NCBI GenBank assembly: GCA_027422505.1
Contig: JAPQWV010001638.1
Span: 1-64,000 of the forward strand
Source of the DNA: Craterostigma plantagineum
Taxonomy: Eukaryota > Streptophyta > Magnoliopsida > Lamiales > Linderniaceae
Length of the DNA: 64,000 nt
Reading direction: 5' to 3'
Shown here: one piece after another, positions 48,552 to 61,132 of the stretch
How the letters are laid out: the number at the start of each line of letters is the position of its first letter
Position numbering within the stretch: position 1 is the stretch's first letter
Translations under genes and position numbers: made by a program
Notes under the pieces: model-generated
What the model was told of the DNA's origin: nothing
The model's database searches: none
Seen by the model: only the letters and a program-made list of their open reading frames with translations

Positions 48552-50171
48552 ATGAAGCCCAGGTCATTTTTTAAGGTGATGAAGCCTCTTGGTTTTTTTT
48601 TTTCAAGGGAAGAAGTTCAATCTTTTATGTTTAGTAACTCACTTGTTGGATTCTTTTCTTGGATTGTATAGGCGCTGCAAAGTGGGCTATGGATTGTTTG
48701 GATTTGTGGGTTCTTATTGATTTGTGTCTCTTTCTACTGTTCTATGATGCTTCCCAGTTTGGTGTTAGAACATGTAAGAACAGAGGAAACAGATCTTTCT
48801 GTGCACAGCAGCTACATTAAGATCACTCTTTTCACAGCACCAAAGCCATTCCTCGGCGAGGTAGGCCATAGACAAGCCCTTGCTCTGAAATCATGGCTCA
48901 GTTTATCAGAAAATATCGATGTTGTTCTCTTCAGTAGACACCCTTCTGTCTTTGATTTCGCCCTTTCGTTCGGTCCTAGGTTGTCAGTCGAGCCCGAAAT
49001 CGACTTCACGTGAGTACTCTTTCGATCTTTTTTAGCCTATAAATCGAATTTGCTCATTCAACTTTGGCTTCTTGATCCTTTCGAATAGGTTCTTGGGCAC
49101 TGCATTTTTCCATTCGATGATCGCAAGGGCGCTTACATCATCATCATCATCATCACCAGACATCGCTGTAGTGATCGATCCCATGACCGTTATTTTACCA
49201 GACTTTTTGCCCGCCTTAGAACGCGTCCAAAGTCTCGACGAAGATTGGCTCCTCTTCGCCTTCTCAAAAAACGCATCAGATTTCCCTTCTGATGGGAAAG
49301 GTTGGCTTGCAGATGATGATGGTAAGAACGTAAGCATACAAAAGGTGAGAAAAGAGTAAAGAGTCTGTTTTTCAAATCCATAATTATGACTTAAATCTAT
49401 TACAAGAGAGGTTTCTGTAATAGTTGCAGGCATTTTTTGACCAAGAACACGGCAATAACACGCTGAGCGAAGATCGAATGATCATAGCATGGAATAGCGC
49501 TTCTGATCTTCCCCTTCACAGAGGCGTACTCCCGCCATTTTTATACGGTAAAGGCGTTCACAACCATTGGATTCTCAACGAAGCGTTAGCCTCGGAATTC
49601 AGGCTTGTAATAGACGCAAGTTCATCTCTTTCGAGCTTTTCCTTCGACCCCACGAATCCCGAGCCCGAAGAGAGAGGCTGGGAAACGACTTGCAATTCTT
49701 TCCTAGCGAATCTCTACGGCTCGTTTTTGCTTCGCAGGTCGAACATCTCCAACTTGTATACACTCTTTCGCTGCGACGAAAACTACCTCATAATCAGCGC
49801 AGGCCAAAACGTCGCCTACCAATTGGGACAGAAGAAGGAAGCACAAGGCTGTATTATTGAAGCTGCAAAATCGATGGAAGGAACCGAAAGAACGTTCGAA
49901 CTAAAGAAGAAAGATTCTTCGAAGTCGCTTTCTCTTCCATTTTCGTTGGAATCTTTATTACCGCTCGTCGCCGATGAAAACAAGACGATAGTATTAGGAG
50001 TCGCCGGGTTTAGCTACAAGGACATGCTTATGAGCTGGGCTTGCAAGCTTCGAAGCCTAAACGTATCGAACTTTTTGATATGCGCCCTCGACGACGAAAT
50101 CCATAATTTCTCAGTCTTTCAGGTATATATAGTTTCTTGATTGTTTATTACAAGATTTTGAGGTTTTCGTA

Positions 50172-50213
<42 letters not shown>

Positions 50214-51430
50214 AGGGTTTGCCCGTATTTAAGTATCCAAACCCGCCCGCGAACGTGAGCTTCGACGACTGTCATTTTGGGACAGAGTGCTTTGGGAGGG
50301 TTACTAAGGTGAAATCGAGATTGGTGCTTCGGATACTGAAGCTCGGGTATAGCGTACTCATGTCCGACGTCGACGTGTATTGGTTCAAAAACCCGTTGCC
50401 TTATCTTACGGCTTTCGGCCCCAACGTCCTCGTAGCTCAATCCGACGAGTACAACGTTACGGGTACTTTTCTTATGCCATCTCCGTACATGCATAAACAT
50501 GCTGTTAGAAATTGGGGGTTTCATCCTAAAATCAAAGGTTCTCAATTTCTCATGGTATATATTTGTTGGGTATCGGACTCAAATCCCACATCAGAGACAG
50601 TTAGAAGAAAGAGCTCTTTTTAAGCTTGTGGGCTAACACCCTATTGCGAATTAGTTTTAGAGAGGAATGCATAAGTTAATATGAGCTTGGGGTTGGCCGC
50701 GAAAAGAAATCCCTACAACATGATAGCAGATTCAATCTGCGTGTTATTAGTGGTTATTCGATTATATGTCCGCGTGTTAGGCCTTCAGTCATGTCTGACA
50801 TGAGGGAGCGTACTGAAATTGTAAGTGGGTGCAGTCCCGCATTGACAAATCGAAGTTGCTAGGCTCACTCACTTAATATAACTATAGACAGCTTCACATT
50901 TAAACCAACTGATTTTAGGACGAAGCCCTCAGATAGATACATCAGAACGAGTTCGAGTCATTTTCCCGTCTTTTCATGCAGTTCCTATAAACTTGCCCCG
51001 GCGTCTAAACTCTGGCTTTTATTATGCTTGTTCCGACGAAGCGACCATAACGGGTTTGGAGAAGGTGGTGAGGCACGCGTCTAAGTCGAACCTATCGGAA
51101 CAACCGAGCTTTTACGACACGTTGTGCGGAGAGAACGGTTCTTACAGGGTAGGCGACGACCAGTGCTTGGAGCCCGAAACTCGACTGAGGGTTCGTTTCT
51201 TGCCTAGAGATCTCTTTCCGAACGGAGCCTATCGGGAATTATGGATGCGAAACGATACTAAGGATGCATGCGATAGGATGGGATGTTACGTCTTACACAA
51301 CAATTGGATCGCCGGGCGGAAGAAGAAGCTCGAAAGACAGGTTTTGTCCAGGCTTTGGGAGTACGACGTGGGAACTAGGATGTGTTTGCATGGATGGCGT
51401 AAGAAGATCGATGTTTTGGGCTATTTTTGA
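48552..51430 (+). CDS. RAY1: GT77 beta-arabinofuranosyltransferase, RAY1-like
   Basis: A Golgi type II membrane glycosyltransferase; Arabidopsis RAY1 adds arabinofuranose to arabinogalactan proteins. Six exons give 693 residues: 48552-48575, 48672-49009, 49089-49344, 49430-50122, 50216-50537 and 50982-51430. A short cytosolic tail (MKPRSFFK) leads to a transmembrane helix (about 14-33). The luminal part starts IKITLFTAPKPF and contains VGHRQALALKSWL, the GT77 core with the DxD motif in SDVDVYWFKNP (488-490), NSGFYYACSD and YVLHNNWI. Exon 1 was chosen because it gives a phase-0 join to the helix; it is only 24 bp and is the least certain part. For exon 5 I use the donor AAAG-GTTCTC at 50537, since only this phase reaches PINLPRRLNSG. 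The last intron holds a dispersed repeat. Confidence 0.85.
50172..50212. repeat. (ATG)n microsatellite in RAY1-like intron 4
   Basis: About 13 ATG units immediately before the acceptor of exon 5. It replaces the usual pyrimidine-rich stretch upstream of the AG. Confidence 0.95.
50564..50935. repeat. dispersed TGTTGGG repeat in the last RAY1-like intron
   Basis: Begins TGTTGGGTATCGGACTCAAA and contains CTTGTGGGCTAACACC and GCGAATTAGTTTTAGAGAGG, related to the repeat in LYK3-like intron 1. It makes up most of the intron. Confidence 0.55.
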
Positions 51431-52024
51431 GAAACGAAAAAAAAAAGATTCGATTTTTTAAATCTTATTTTTTATAGGGTAAAGTCGTCGCCCGGCGATG
51501 TGCTAGCCGATCGGTGCGATGGCGCGGCACCGAAAAAGTACGATTTTGCCCCCAGGATCAAATGCATTTGGTAGCTGACACGTGGACACGTGTTTAATGG
51601 TGTTCTTGGCTAAGCTTTGGCTAATTAGATGCTAATGTTTTTGAAATGTTTATACTTTGTAATGAGGAAGACGTTACATTTTTCGACAAATGGAAATTTT
51701 GAGAAATAAAAAGATTTCTTTTTCTTATACTACTGATGAAATTAATGATCAAGGAGTCCAAGCTGGTATGAGATTCTTTGTGCCACTAGGTACTCCAACT
51801 TGAAAAAATTGTTATACATCACCTATCAAGTGTTTAATCACTCATAAATATCGTTGCACTTATAGATATTACACAAAGTGTTTAAACTCAAAAGAAAAAT
51901 TATAATTTTGATGAATTTTAGAGGAACTATATATAATATTGATCTGGAATACCTTTTTGAATAAATGAAATATAGGATCGCAAGTCGGTCGAAGTTCGGT
52001 GTATGAAGCATGACAACCAACACT
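51431..52024. other. 3' flank of the RAY1-like gene, intergenic
   Basis: Probably 3' untranslated region followed by AT-rich intergenic DNA. No conserved frame, RNA gene or repeat was recognised. Confidence 0.6.
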
Positions 52025-52029
52025 TATAT

Positions 52030-52326
52030 TGTTAGAATTCAAGCAAAAAGATCACGCAGATGAAGGCCTCAGACACGGCTAGTTCAAAACAGAGCAGCTA
52101 AGTTAGGCTTAAATGAAGTCAGCGCGTTTTGGTCATTTTTTAGTTAGCGTTTTTATTTAATGGGTTCTGTATAAAACGTAGTTCCTACTAGCGGTTCTAT
52201 TAGTCGGCCTGTTAACGGTCATATTGGCGCGCTTATATACGCGTTTGTAACTCAGTTTTGATACAGTGAGAAACACTCTTTTATTTACTCGTCATACTCT
52301 CCTCAGATCAAAACAACAATTCTTCA
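52030..52326 (+). repeat. 5' LTR of the short-LTR Copia element
   Basis: 297 bp from TGTTAGAATTCAAG to AATTCTTCA; direct repeat of 58503-58798. A TATA-like CTTATATACGCG lies near 52231. Confidence 0.95.
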
Positions 52327-52385
52327 TATGGTATCAGAGCGTTTTTAGAAGCAAATCACGCCAAGATTCAAGAACCAGAAGATCA

Positions 52386-53590
52386 ATGAGCGAAGCAGAG
52401 AACACAGTTCCTCCTCCACCCCAATTCTCTCCAACCACAACAGCAATAACCATGATAAATGACCCATTCTATCTAAATAATGGGGACATATCTGGGCAGC
52501 AACTTGTTCACGAACAGCTGATCGGCGATAACTACACAACATGGAGCCGAGCCATGATGATCGCCCTAATTGGAAGGAACAAGGAGGGCTTCGTCAATGG
52601 AGTTCTGAGGCCACCTAATGGAACTGACCAAAATCAGGTGAGCGTGGAAAAGAAACAATAATATCGTAATTTCTTGGATATTAAACGCAGTCTCAAAAGA
52701 AATCTCGGCCAGCATCTTGTATAATTCCACGGCTAGAGAAGTTTGGGTAGACCTCCAAGAGAGGTTTGGACAATCGAACAGACCCAGAATATTTCAGTTA
52801 AAGAAGGAGCTGATCAACTTAGAGCAAGGGTCGAACAGTATCAGTGTCTATTTTACTAGACTCAAGGCATTGTGGGACGAGCTGTCGAGTTATCAACCGA
52901 TCTGCCAATGTCAGTGTGGAGGAATCAAGATAGTCAAAAACTACCTTAATGAGGAGTATATCCTCACTTTCTTGATGGGTTTGAACGACTCATACTCACA
53001 AGTCAGAGGGCAAATCTTACTTCTCGATCCATTACCATCCATCAATAAGGTTTTTAGCTTACTTGTTCAAGAAGAACAACAGAGGTCTGTGGTTGTAGGG
53101 GCTGCACGAGCAGCTGAAGATCAAGTACATAATCTGGCCATGTTGGCAGCCAACAACCAAGATTGGATCAAGAAAGGGACTCATGGAATGCTGGTAGCTA
53201 ATAACAGTCAAGATTGGACCAAGAAAGGTTTCTACAATCAGAAAAAGGAAGCTGCCAAGCCAGTTTGCACACATTGTGGCAAGAAAGGCCACACAGTGGA
53301 TATCTGCTATCACCTCCATGGATTTCCACCTGGCTATAGACAAAACAACAAATTCAAGAACACAAGAGTGAATCAACTCTTAGTTGATCACTTGGCCAGA
53401 AGGGAACAGCAAGGTTCACAGGTTTATGGACAGACAGATGAGGCATTAGTTCAGCTTCAACTTACACCTTTTCAATTGCAGAACTTGAAGGCCCTCCTCA
53501 GTCAACCTATGCCCAACTCTGTGCAAGAACCCACACAGCTCACAGACAAGAACCCGGGTATGTGTCTGTCTTTCAATTTGCCTAGGCTTA
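52386..53590 (+). pseudogene. gag of the short-LTR Copia element
   Basis: Starts MSEAENTVPPPPQFS, followed by LIGDNYTTWSRAMMIALIG and, after a frameshift near 52640, WILNAVSKEISASILYNSTA and YFTRLKALWDEL, the UBN2/retrotran-gag type capsid region. The zinc knuckle CTHCGKKGHTVDICYHLHG lies near 53266-53325. Apart from the single frameshift the region is open. Confidence 0.85.
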
Positions 53591-55242
53591 CTGATGCTAA
53601 AATATGGTTGATAGACTCGGGCGCCACTAGACATGTGTGTGGAAATAAAGATTACTTGTCTGATTTACATGAGATTGAGGAATCAAGTGTAATATTACCT
53701 GATAATACTGTGATCAAGGTTACCAAAGCGGGTACTTTCAGACTTAACAGGTTCATTATTTTAACAGACATTCTCTATGTTCCTCAATTCCATTTCAATT
53801 TGTTATCTGTCAGTTTTTGGCTAACCAAAGGAACTACAAGTTCCTATTTGAAGCTAATGGCTTGGTAATACAGGATGCATCACTTCAAACGATTGGCAAG
53901 GGTGAACACACTGTAGGGCTGTACTACATGCAAGCTGACTCTGTTTTTCTGCCTTTTCTAAATCCTGATATGTTGCCTTCAGTGAATTCTGTTACTCTGA
54001 ATAAACTTTCACTTGATCTATGGCACAATAGGTTAGGCCACCATCGAGTAGAGTGCTAGATGTATTAAAACCCTCTTTAAAGCATGTTAAAGGATCACTT
54101 GGTTGCTGCAAAATCTGCCCAGTTTCTAAACAGAAAAGAAATCCCTTTTCTGTTAGCACTGAGACAACTTGTGCTCCATTTGATCTCATTCACAGTGATG
54201 TTTGGGGCCCGTTTCATGTGACATCCCACTTAGGACATCGTTATTTTGTTATTATAGTAGATGATTTCACTAGATTCACTTGGCTCTTTATGATAAAACT
54301 AAAATCTGAAGTCCCATCAGTCATTGCTTATTTTTTGGCTTTAGTTGAGACTCAATTTAGCAGCAGGGTAAAGGTGCTGAGGTCTGATAACGCAAAGGAA
54401 TTTAACCAAGCTGAATTGTTTAAACAAAAGGGCATTTTACATCATCTTTCATGCGTTCAAACACCCCAGCAAAATGCGGTTGTAGAAAGAAATCATCAAC
54501 ACCTCTTAAACGTAGCTAGATCTTTGCTTTTTCAGTCAGGAATCCCGGTTGTTTACTGGTCTGAATGTGTCCTCACAGCCACTTTTCTCATAAACAGAAC
54601 ACCCTCCATGAGCTTAGGAAAGAAAACACCCTATGAACTGTTATATCACAAACCAGTCGACTATAGTATGTTTAGAACTTTTGGATCTCTTTGTTTTTGT
54701 TCCACACTAATGGCAGGTAGGAAAAGTTTGATCCCCGAGCCAGAGAGTGTGTCTTTATGGGATATCCAACTGGGATGAAGGGTTACAAAGTAATGGACAT
54801 AAGCACGGGAGAATTCTTCGTATCAAGGGATGTCAAGTTTGAAGAAACTATTTTTCCTTTCAGACCCTGAGAATCATCCATTTTCAGATTGTGTTCTGCC
54901 AAAATCTTGCACCCCACTTCCAGAAAATGAAGGAACAACCATACAAGAGGAAGTTCAGGTACCTACTTATCCACAGGAAGAAGCCATTCCATCCCCAACA
55001 CACGGCCATGACATCACTCCTTCACCAGCAAACAATCATACAGATCAATCACTAGCATCTGCTCCTATTTTGCAACCTGATACTGTAATTCAGCAGCAGA
55101 GAAAATCAGACAGGCCATCAAGGCAGCCTGCATACCTGAAAGATTATCATTGCAACAGCATAAGGGGAAGAAAAATCCTATATCCCTTATCTCAGGTGTT
55201 AACCTACCAGAAATTTTCAGACAAGTTCCAGTTCCTGCTTTG
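53591..55242 (+). pseudogene. protease and integrase part of pol, short-LTR Copia element
   Basis: Protease active site IDSGATRHVCG (about 53610). A frameshift near 53810 is followed by the GAG-pre-integrase motif LWHNRLGHH (54020) and a stop at 54057-54059. The integrase core has D in HSDVWGP, D in RSDNAKEF and E in NAVVERNHQ. The tail carries RKSDRPSRQPAYLKDY, the usual link to reverse transcriptase, and then breaks at the inserted solo LTR. Confidence 0.87.
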
Positions 55243-55247
55243 CACTG

Positions 55248-55563
55248 TGATAAGTTAGGATTTTACGAACATTTTAGACTCGAAAATTGCGTAATTCCAT
55301 AGTTATTTGCCTAAATGTCCGAAAATATCCTATTGTATTGTACTTTCATATTTTTGATAGGAAATGGCGCAGTGATTAAAATCGGGAAGGGTCGGACTCG
55401 AAGGAATTTGAGAAATCCATAAGCCCAAATAACAACCCAACCAATCCCGTAAGCTAAATTCCGGCCCATGATACAAGCCCAAAAAGAACAAATAACAAGC
55501 CACATGTTCAAGCCCAGTAGCAAAATTCAGCCCATGAAATAACCCACATATAGATACAAGAGG

Positions 55564-55636
<73 letters not shown>

Positions 55637-56931
55637 ACACGATCGATCTACATAAAAGAAAATGACCTACGCAATTGAAGAACGACCAAGACACAAACCG
55701 CAATCGAAGGAAGAAAAGAAGACGGCTTTGATAGTTCTTTTGTCGAGCACTAAGAGCAGAAAAAGGGGGCAACCCATTGAAATCCGAGAAATGCATGAAA
55801 CAAGGAAAACCAAGTTGAGGAAATTAGGGATATTCGGTCTCGTGTTTCTCCTCATGCCTATAAAAACACCATACAAAGAGAGAGCGGGGAAAGTTTCAAC
55901 ATCTAGAGTTAGGTGCGTGCTTGTGAGGTGGGGGGACGGAAAGAAAAAAATAGAACACCCACGAGCCTACGAGAGTTAGGGAAGCTTAGACGTTAGTTTG
56001 GAGGCCCAGAGGTTGGGCTGTTTTTGAGCATCCATCGAAGCACTAAAGCAGTTTGCGAGGGTTGAAGTGAAGTCGGAAACTAAGAAGCTTCGACGTCTAG
56101 CTATGTGAGAAGTCGCCCATCACCTGTTCGACGAAAGTACTGTGAGGGGCGTAATTTTTCTATCTATGTTTTACTGTTTTAATTATGTCTCTTTATGAAC
56201 CTTCGTTGCTTCGCTAATTATTATGTTAGCGTAAGTCGTTTTGTGATTAGGGCCTTATTAGGACGGATTATGAACTCGTATTAATGTTATCGTGCTTTAT
56301 TTAATCGTATGTGAAAGTTATGTGTTTTTCGCTGAGTTTAATGCCTGCGTATGATTGATCGCCATATGCTTGTTTTGTTGATTGGTTTATGAAACCGAGA
56401 GGAGATTAGACCGGTTAGAATTAAAGTGTTGAACACCACGACGTAAAACCGACCAGAGATGGAATCGGTTTCGTCCGTGTGGTTTCCGAGATTTTAGGCG
56501 TCGAAGGCGCTTAGACTCGGGGAAACTCATAAAGCCGAATGCGTGCGGAGTAACTACAGTCATATAGGGATATAGTTGATTGGTTCACTCTCGCATAGGG
56601 TTGCTATACACGCGAGAGCGGGTAGCACGTATGTTAGGAATTTCTACATTAACTTAAAATCGTATTGATTAGATAAAGTCGATTGCATGAAGACGTAGAA
56701 TAATCCGTGCCGAAATATGTGCTTTAATCACGTTTGTCGTCGATTAATATTCGTAGTCGTTTTTTATCTGCTTAAGTGTATTTTTAATTAAAAAAATAAT
56801 ATACTTATTTGTATAAGTTAGAATTGTATTTTAAAATTAATCGAGCTATCCTCGTGGATCGATACTCGGATTTACGTCGGTTTTATACTACTTGCACGAC
56901 CTAGTATACTTGCTAGTATTCGAGCGTGTCA
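55248..56931. mobile_element. solo LTR nested in the short-LTR Copia element
   Basis: 1684 bp from TGATAAGTTAGG to CGAGCGTGTCA with perfect 5-bp duplications CACTG (55243-55247 and 56932-56936). Removing it restores the Copia frame (LLCTV next to SVSREPKSF). It has no internal region. The end of the LTR (CCTCGTGGATCGATACTCGG) resembles Athila-type Gypsy LTRs. It contains a long GA microsatellite. Confidence 0.9.
55562..55634. repeat. (GA)n microsatellite in the solo LTR
   Basis: About 36 uninterrupted AG/GA units, the longest perfect dinucleotide run in the window. Confidence 0.97.
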
Positions 56932-56936
56932 CACTG

Positions 56937-58500
56937 TGTCAGTAAGCAGGGAACCCAAAAGCTTTTCCCAAGCCTCGAGCTCTAAGGAATGGCTACAGGC
57001 TATGCATGATGAATTCAAGGCTCTCATTGACAATGAGACCTGGTTCATTGTACATTTGACTGATGGAAGAAAATCAATAGGTAGCCGATGGGTTTACAAA
57101 CTCAAATACAATTCCAATGGACAAATTGAGAAGTACAAGGCCCGGCTCGTTGCAAAAGGATACAACCAAACAGAAGGAGTAGACTACATCGAAACCTTTG
57201 CGCCCGTGGCCAAGCCCAACTCCATCAAACTCATCTTAGCACTGGCTGCAAAGCTGCATTGGCACTTGGTACAACTCGATGTGGATAATGCATTTCTTAA
57301 TGGTACTTTGAACGAAGAGGTCTACATGGACCTGCCCCAAGGCTTCTATCAAGGCTATCCAAGAACAGGGCAGGGGCGAATGGTCTGCAAACTAAACAGA
57401 TCAATCTATGGACTCAAACAGTCCTCTCGCCAGACCAAAAATTCACTGAGGCTGTGAAGAACTTCGGTTTGTACAAACAGAATTGGATCATACCTTGTTT
57501 ATTAAGGGTAAAGGTGACCATTTGCTAATTCCCCTAGTATATGTCGACGATATAATCCTTGCAGGACCATCCTTGGAAGACATACAGGACGCAAAAGAAT
57601 CCTTGAAACACTACTTCAGCATCAAAGACCTTGGTGACTTGAAGTTTTTCCTCGGCATTGAGGTTGCTAGAAGCACGGCTGGGATATGCATTACACAGCG
57701 TCAATACACGCTCCAACTGCTTGAGGACACGGGTACTTGGAGGCAAAACCTTTATCAACACCCATGAGCCCAAGTGATAAACTCACTGCCAGCAGTGGTG
57801 ATCTGCTCTGTGACCCCACGAAGTACAGAAGGCTCATTGGCCGGCTCTTGTACCTCACCTTCACGAGGCCGGACATCTCTTTCGCAGTCCATAAGCTGAG
57901 CCAATATGTTGCAGCTCCTAGGACAGACCATCTACAGGCGGCCCATCACTTGCTCAGGTATCTAAAGGGCTCGCCAGGACAAGGGATACTCATGGATTCT
58001 ATTCCCTCTTTGCAGATTAAAGCTTTTTCTGATGCGGACTGGGGATCGTGCAAGGACACTAGGCGCTCAGTCACGGGATATTGTATCTTCTTAGGAGAGT
58101 CATTGATCACGTGGAAGGACAAGAAGCAAGCTACGGTGTCCAGATCCTCTACTGAAGCCGAGTATCGAGCACTAGGTGCAGTGGTAGCCGAAGTGCTTTG
58201 GCTCAAACAGCTTCTCACAGAATTGCATATAGCCATTGATCACATTCCTGTCATCTACTGTGATAACCACTCGGCATTGCAGCTAGCCTCGAACCCGAAA
58301 TTTCATGAGCGGTCAAAGCATATCGAAATTGACTGCCACTTCGTTCGACATCATGTCTTAAACAGCAATGTCCGACTCCTGCCAGTTCGGTCTGAAAACC
58401 AAGTCGCTGACGTTTTCACTAAGCCTCTCACGGCCCTTTATTACAGCAGTTCTTACTCAAGATGTCCGTCACCAACCTATACCATCCATCTTGCGGGGGG
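56937..58500 (+). pseudogene. reverse transcriptase and RNase H of the short-LTR Copia element
   Basis: Begins with REPKSFSQASSSKEWLQAM, then the fingers and palm with SRWVYKLKYNSNG, YKARLVAKGYNQ, QLDVDNAFLNG and the catalytic YVDD (LVYVDDIIL, near 57537). A frameshift near 57430 and another near 57740 split it. RNase H is well kept: AFSDADWGSCKDTRRSVTGY, STEAEYRALG and YCDNHSALQLA. The frame ends close to the polypurine tract. Confidence 0.9.
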
Positions 58501-58502
58501 GA

Positions 58503-58798
58503 TGTTAGAATTCAAGCAAAAAGATCACGCAGATGAAGGCCTCAGACACGGCTAGTTCAAAACAGAGCAGCTAAGTTAGGCTTAAATGAAGTCAGCGCTT
58601 TTTGGTCATTTTTTAGTTAGCGTTTTATTTAATGGGTTCTGTATAAAACGTAGTTCCTACTAGCGGTTCTATTAGTCGGACTGTTAACGGTCATATTGGC
58701 GCGCTTATATACGCGTTTGTAACTCAGTTTTGATACAGTGAGAAACACTCTTTTATTTACTCGTCATACTCTCCTCAGATCAAAACAACAATTCTTCA
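58503..58798 (+). repeat. 3' LTR of the short-LTR Copia element
   Basis: 296-bp direct repeat of 52030-52326, followed by the duplication TATAT. Confidence 0.95.
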
Positions 58799-58803
58799 TA
58801 TAT

Positions 58804-59276
58804 ATTACCAAACAAAGAAAAACGATGAGACAAGAAAAATCGTAGAAAGAATTTTTATTTTTTTTTAAGAATCTTAGTGGAGAAAAAGTAATATGAATTG
58901 AACATAAACGTAACAAGCAACCCACATGATGAAATTGGACGGTTTCTTGGATTCTTCAATGAACGTGAAAACGATAATGTGTGAGGGACAAACAACAAAG
59001 AATATTAGTATATTAGTTTCAATCAATGTTTTTTCCTAAATAAGGGACCGACTTTAAATCTAGCAATTCAAGTTACGTCTTTTCAATTTTCACAACTGGC
59101 AAACTCCAACGGATTCGTCTTCTTTTTATCAAGTAATATTACGCCATGTTTTTATGTAGTCGTCATTATCAATTATATTCATGAACTTAACGTGTCCGAT
59201 GATTCTACCTCGAAATCAATCTCAGTTGATTTTAGTTATTGTAATAACACCTTTAACAAGTCTTTGAAGATGATGT
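58804..59276. other. intergenic, nothing recognised
   Basis: AT-rich sequence without a conserved frame, RNA gene or clear repeat. Confidence 0.6.
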
Positions 59277-59905
59277 GTGATGTTGACTCAACTAAGATGG
59301 GCCGAGAAAACAAAAATAAGGAAAAGCCCAATAAAGCCCAGGAAGAAGAAGGGTCAATAGTGAAGTACGAGCCTAGGAAGAAGGACCTGCAGGGACCTGA
59401 CGGGCACATGTTTTGACCGGACAAAAGAGGAAGAACCGTTGTGTATAAAGGCGCAGGAAAAGTGAAAAGGAAGGAAGGCAGTTGCAGGGACGCGTGTCGC
59501 TTTATAACAGGGAGATATCACTGAGCACCTCACTGTAACTGTCACAGAGGTCATTCCATCAAGCAATCAGTCATATTTCCTAGGCACCCTAGGTGGTACG
59601 TCCCCCGAAAATCCTGGGATATTACTTGGGAAGGCCGTGGGAGCTGCTATAAAAGGAGAGACTTGGTCATTTCTCACAACAACGATTCTTATTCTAACAC
59701 TTTCTCACACACAAAAAACACCCAGAATCTCTCTTTCTCACTGTAATAGTTCTTTTCCACTAGATCTTTAACCTATATGAGCGAAAGTGAGTTGTGAGCA
59801 TGTAATTCTCCCAGGTATAGTGAAAACCAGTTTTAGTGCCCCCGTGGACGTAGGATCTGCAAAGATCCGAACCACGTAATCCTTGTGTTATTTCGTTTAC
59901 GTCTT
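59277..59905 (+). repeat. LTR-like sequence, probably a solo Gypsy LTR
   Basis: Begins TGTGATGTTGACTCAAC, has a TATA box in GCTATAAAAGGAGAG (near 59654) with a transcript-like leader after it, and ends with CCCGTGGACGTAGGATC and CCACGTAATCCTTGTG, the usual 3' part of Tat-type Gypsy LTRs. No target duplication was found and the right limit is approximate. Confidence 0.6.
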
Positions 59906-60110
59906 CAAGCAGGTCCCCCGCATTCCAAACACATTCAAACAGGTCCCCCCATGTTCCCAACGCGTCCAAACAGGTCCCTAGCGTACCAAATATGCTCCCA
60001 GACAGATCCCCAATGTCCCAAACAGGTCCCCCAATACGCCCTGTCCCACAAACGTCCCAGACAGGTCCCCAATGCCCCAAACAGGTCCCCATTACGTCCC
60101 CATCATAAAG
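59906..60110 (+). repeat. AACAGGTCCCC tandem repeat
   Basis: Irregular tandem repeat of a 30-40 bp unit with the core CA(A/G)ACAGGTCCCC followed by variable CCA/CCC-rich sequence; about seven units. It starts where the LTR-like sequence ends. No coding role is evident. Confidence 0.8.
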
Positions 60111-61132
60111 ACAGCACCTTACGCCCTTAAAAACTTCCAATATTCATTCTCCGGCTATATAAATTTCTTTTCCCACACTTATAAATTTCGTTGAATGGGT
60201 TTGCCCCATATCAATGTGTATTATATGACAACTTAGAGTTACTTGTTTGAATGATATTACTATAATTGAGACAAGTATGAAATCGGTCCAAGAGGTTAAC
60301 CTAAGTTGACGTGTTAGTAACTTAACCATCGACGAAAATATCTGAAGATTTTTAATTTTGTTATCTTGAAAGCATTTGTGAGTTGGGAAATCGTCTAATT
60401 AATCATTCTGAAGAAAGATCGTATAAATCATTTAAATAACCAGATGAATACCATCCTCTGTCTAAATATTGGAAACCACAATTAAAAATAAAAGAAAAAT
60501 ATGAATTAACTGTCCCTTTGCAACGAAATGTGACAACGTCGTCCAACCAATAACGATATTATGTCTTAACCGGCATTGGCTTTTTAGTATTATTATTACT
60601 ATTGGGTCAAGTGATCTACGATAGTGAATGATGAGTCATACAAGTCGGTAAGGAAGAAATGTAATCTCCGTAAAGATGAAGAATAAGAGAATATTATCAG
60701 AATCATCAAGGTACTGAATTTAATTATAGTTTCTTAATATTATTATTGTTATTTTATATTTGGAATTAGAAAGGTCATTTCCTAGGAATTTTCGAAGTTT
60801 AAGAATATTATATATGAAATGATGACTTATTTTTGTTTTACATGAAGAATAATTAATTGTTCTAGAAGTATTTTGCGGTATCTTTCTTTACTTGCTTTCT
60901 TTCTTCAATCTGCATCTGTCTAAGGGTCCAGAACATGACGAGGAATCTAATATAAATATGATCATATTTCATTGAATTAGTCAAACTATCTCTTCACACA
61001 ATTTTTTCGAAACATTTATATATATGTGACCAATTTTACCTTCAAAAACACCTCCAAATATCGCCGACAAATACAAAAACCACTTCATCAACAATAACGA
61101 AAAAAAGGTATCAAATTAATAACCATATTACC
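60111..61132 (+). other. intergenic with the probable promoter of the PB1 gene
   Basis: AT-rich DNA without a gene. A TATA-like TTTATATATATGTG at 61015-61028 and a leader with CCTTCAAAAACACCTCC lie 100 bp before the PB1 start codon and look like an intact promoter end. Confidence 0.45.

Larger units (their letters stand above)
52030..58798 (+). mobile_element. Copia LTR retrotransposon with short LTRs
   Basis: LTRs at 52030-52326 and 58503-58798, target duplication TATAT (52025-52029 and 58799-58803), primer-binding site TGGTATCAGAGC at 52329, and a G-rich tract GCGGGGGGGA right before the right LTR. The coding order is gag, protease, integrase, reverse transcriptase, RNase H, on the plus strand. 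The LTRs differ at very few positions. Without the solo LTR nested in it the element is about 5.1 kb. The gag start (YTTWSRAMMIALIGRNKEGF) suggests the Oryco/Ivana group, which I hold only loosely. Confidence 0.94.

Noticed and set aside
48258..48671. 137-codon frame before the RAY1-like gene
   Set aside because: It runs through the proposed leader, exon 1 in another frame and intron 1, and shows no known domain.
59885..60140. Frames over the GGTCCCC repeat on both strands
   Set aside because: They are translated minisatellite and not protein-like.
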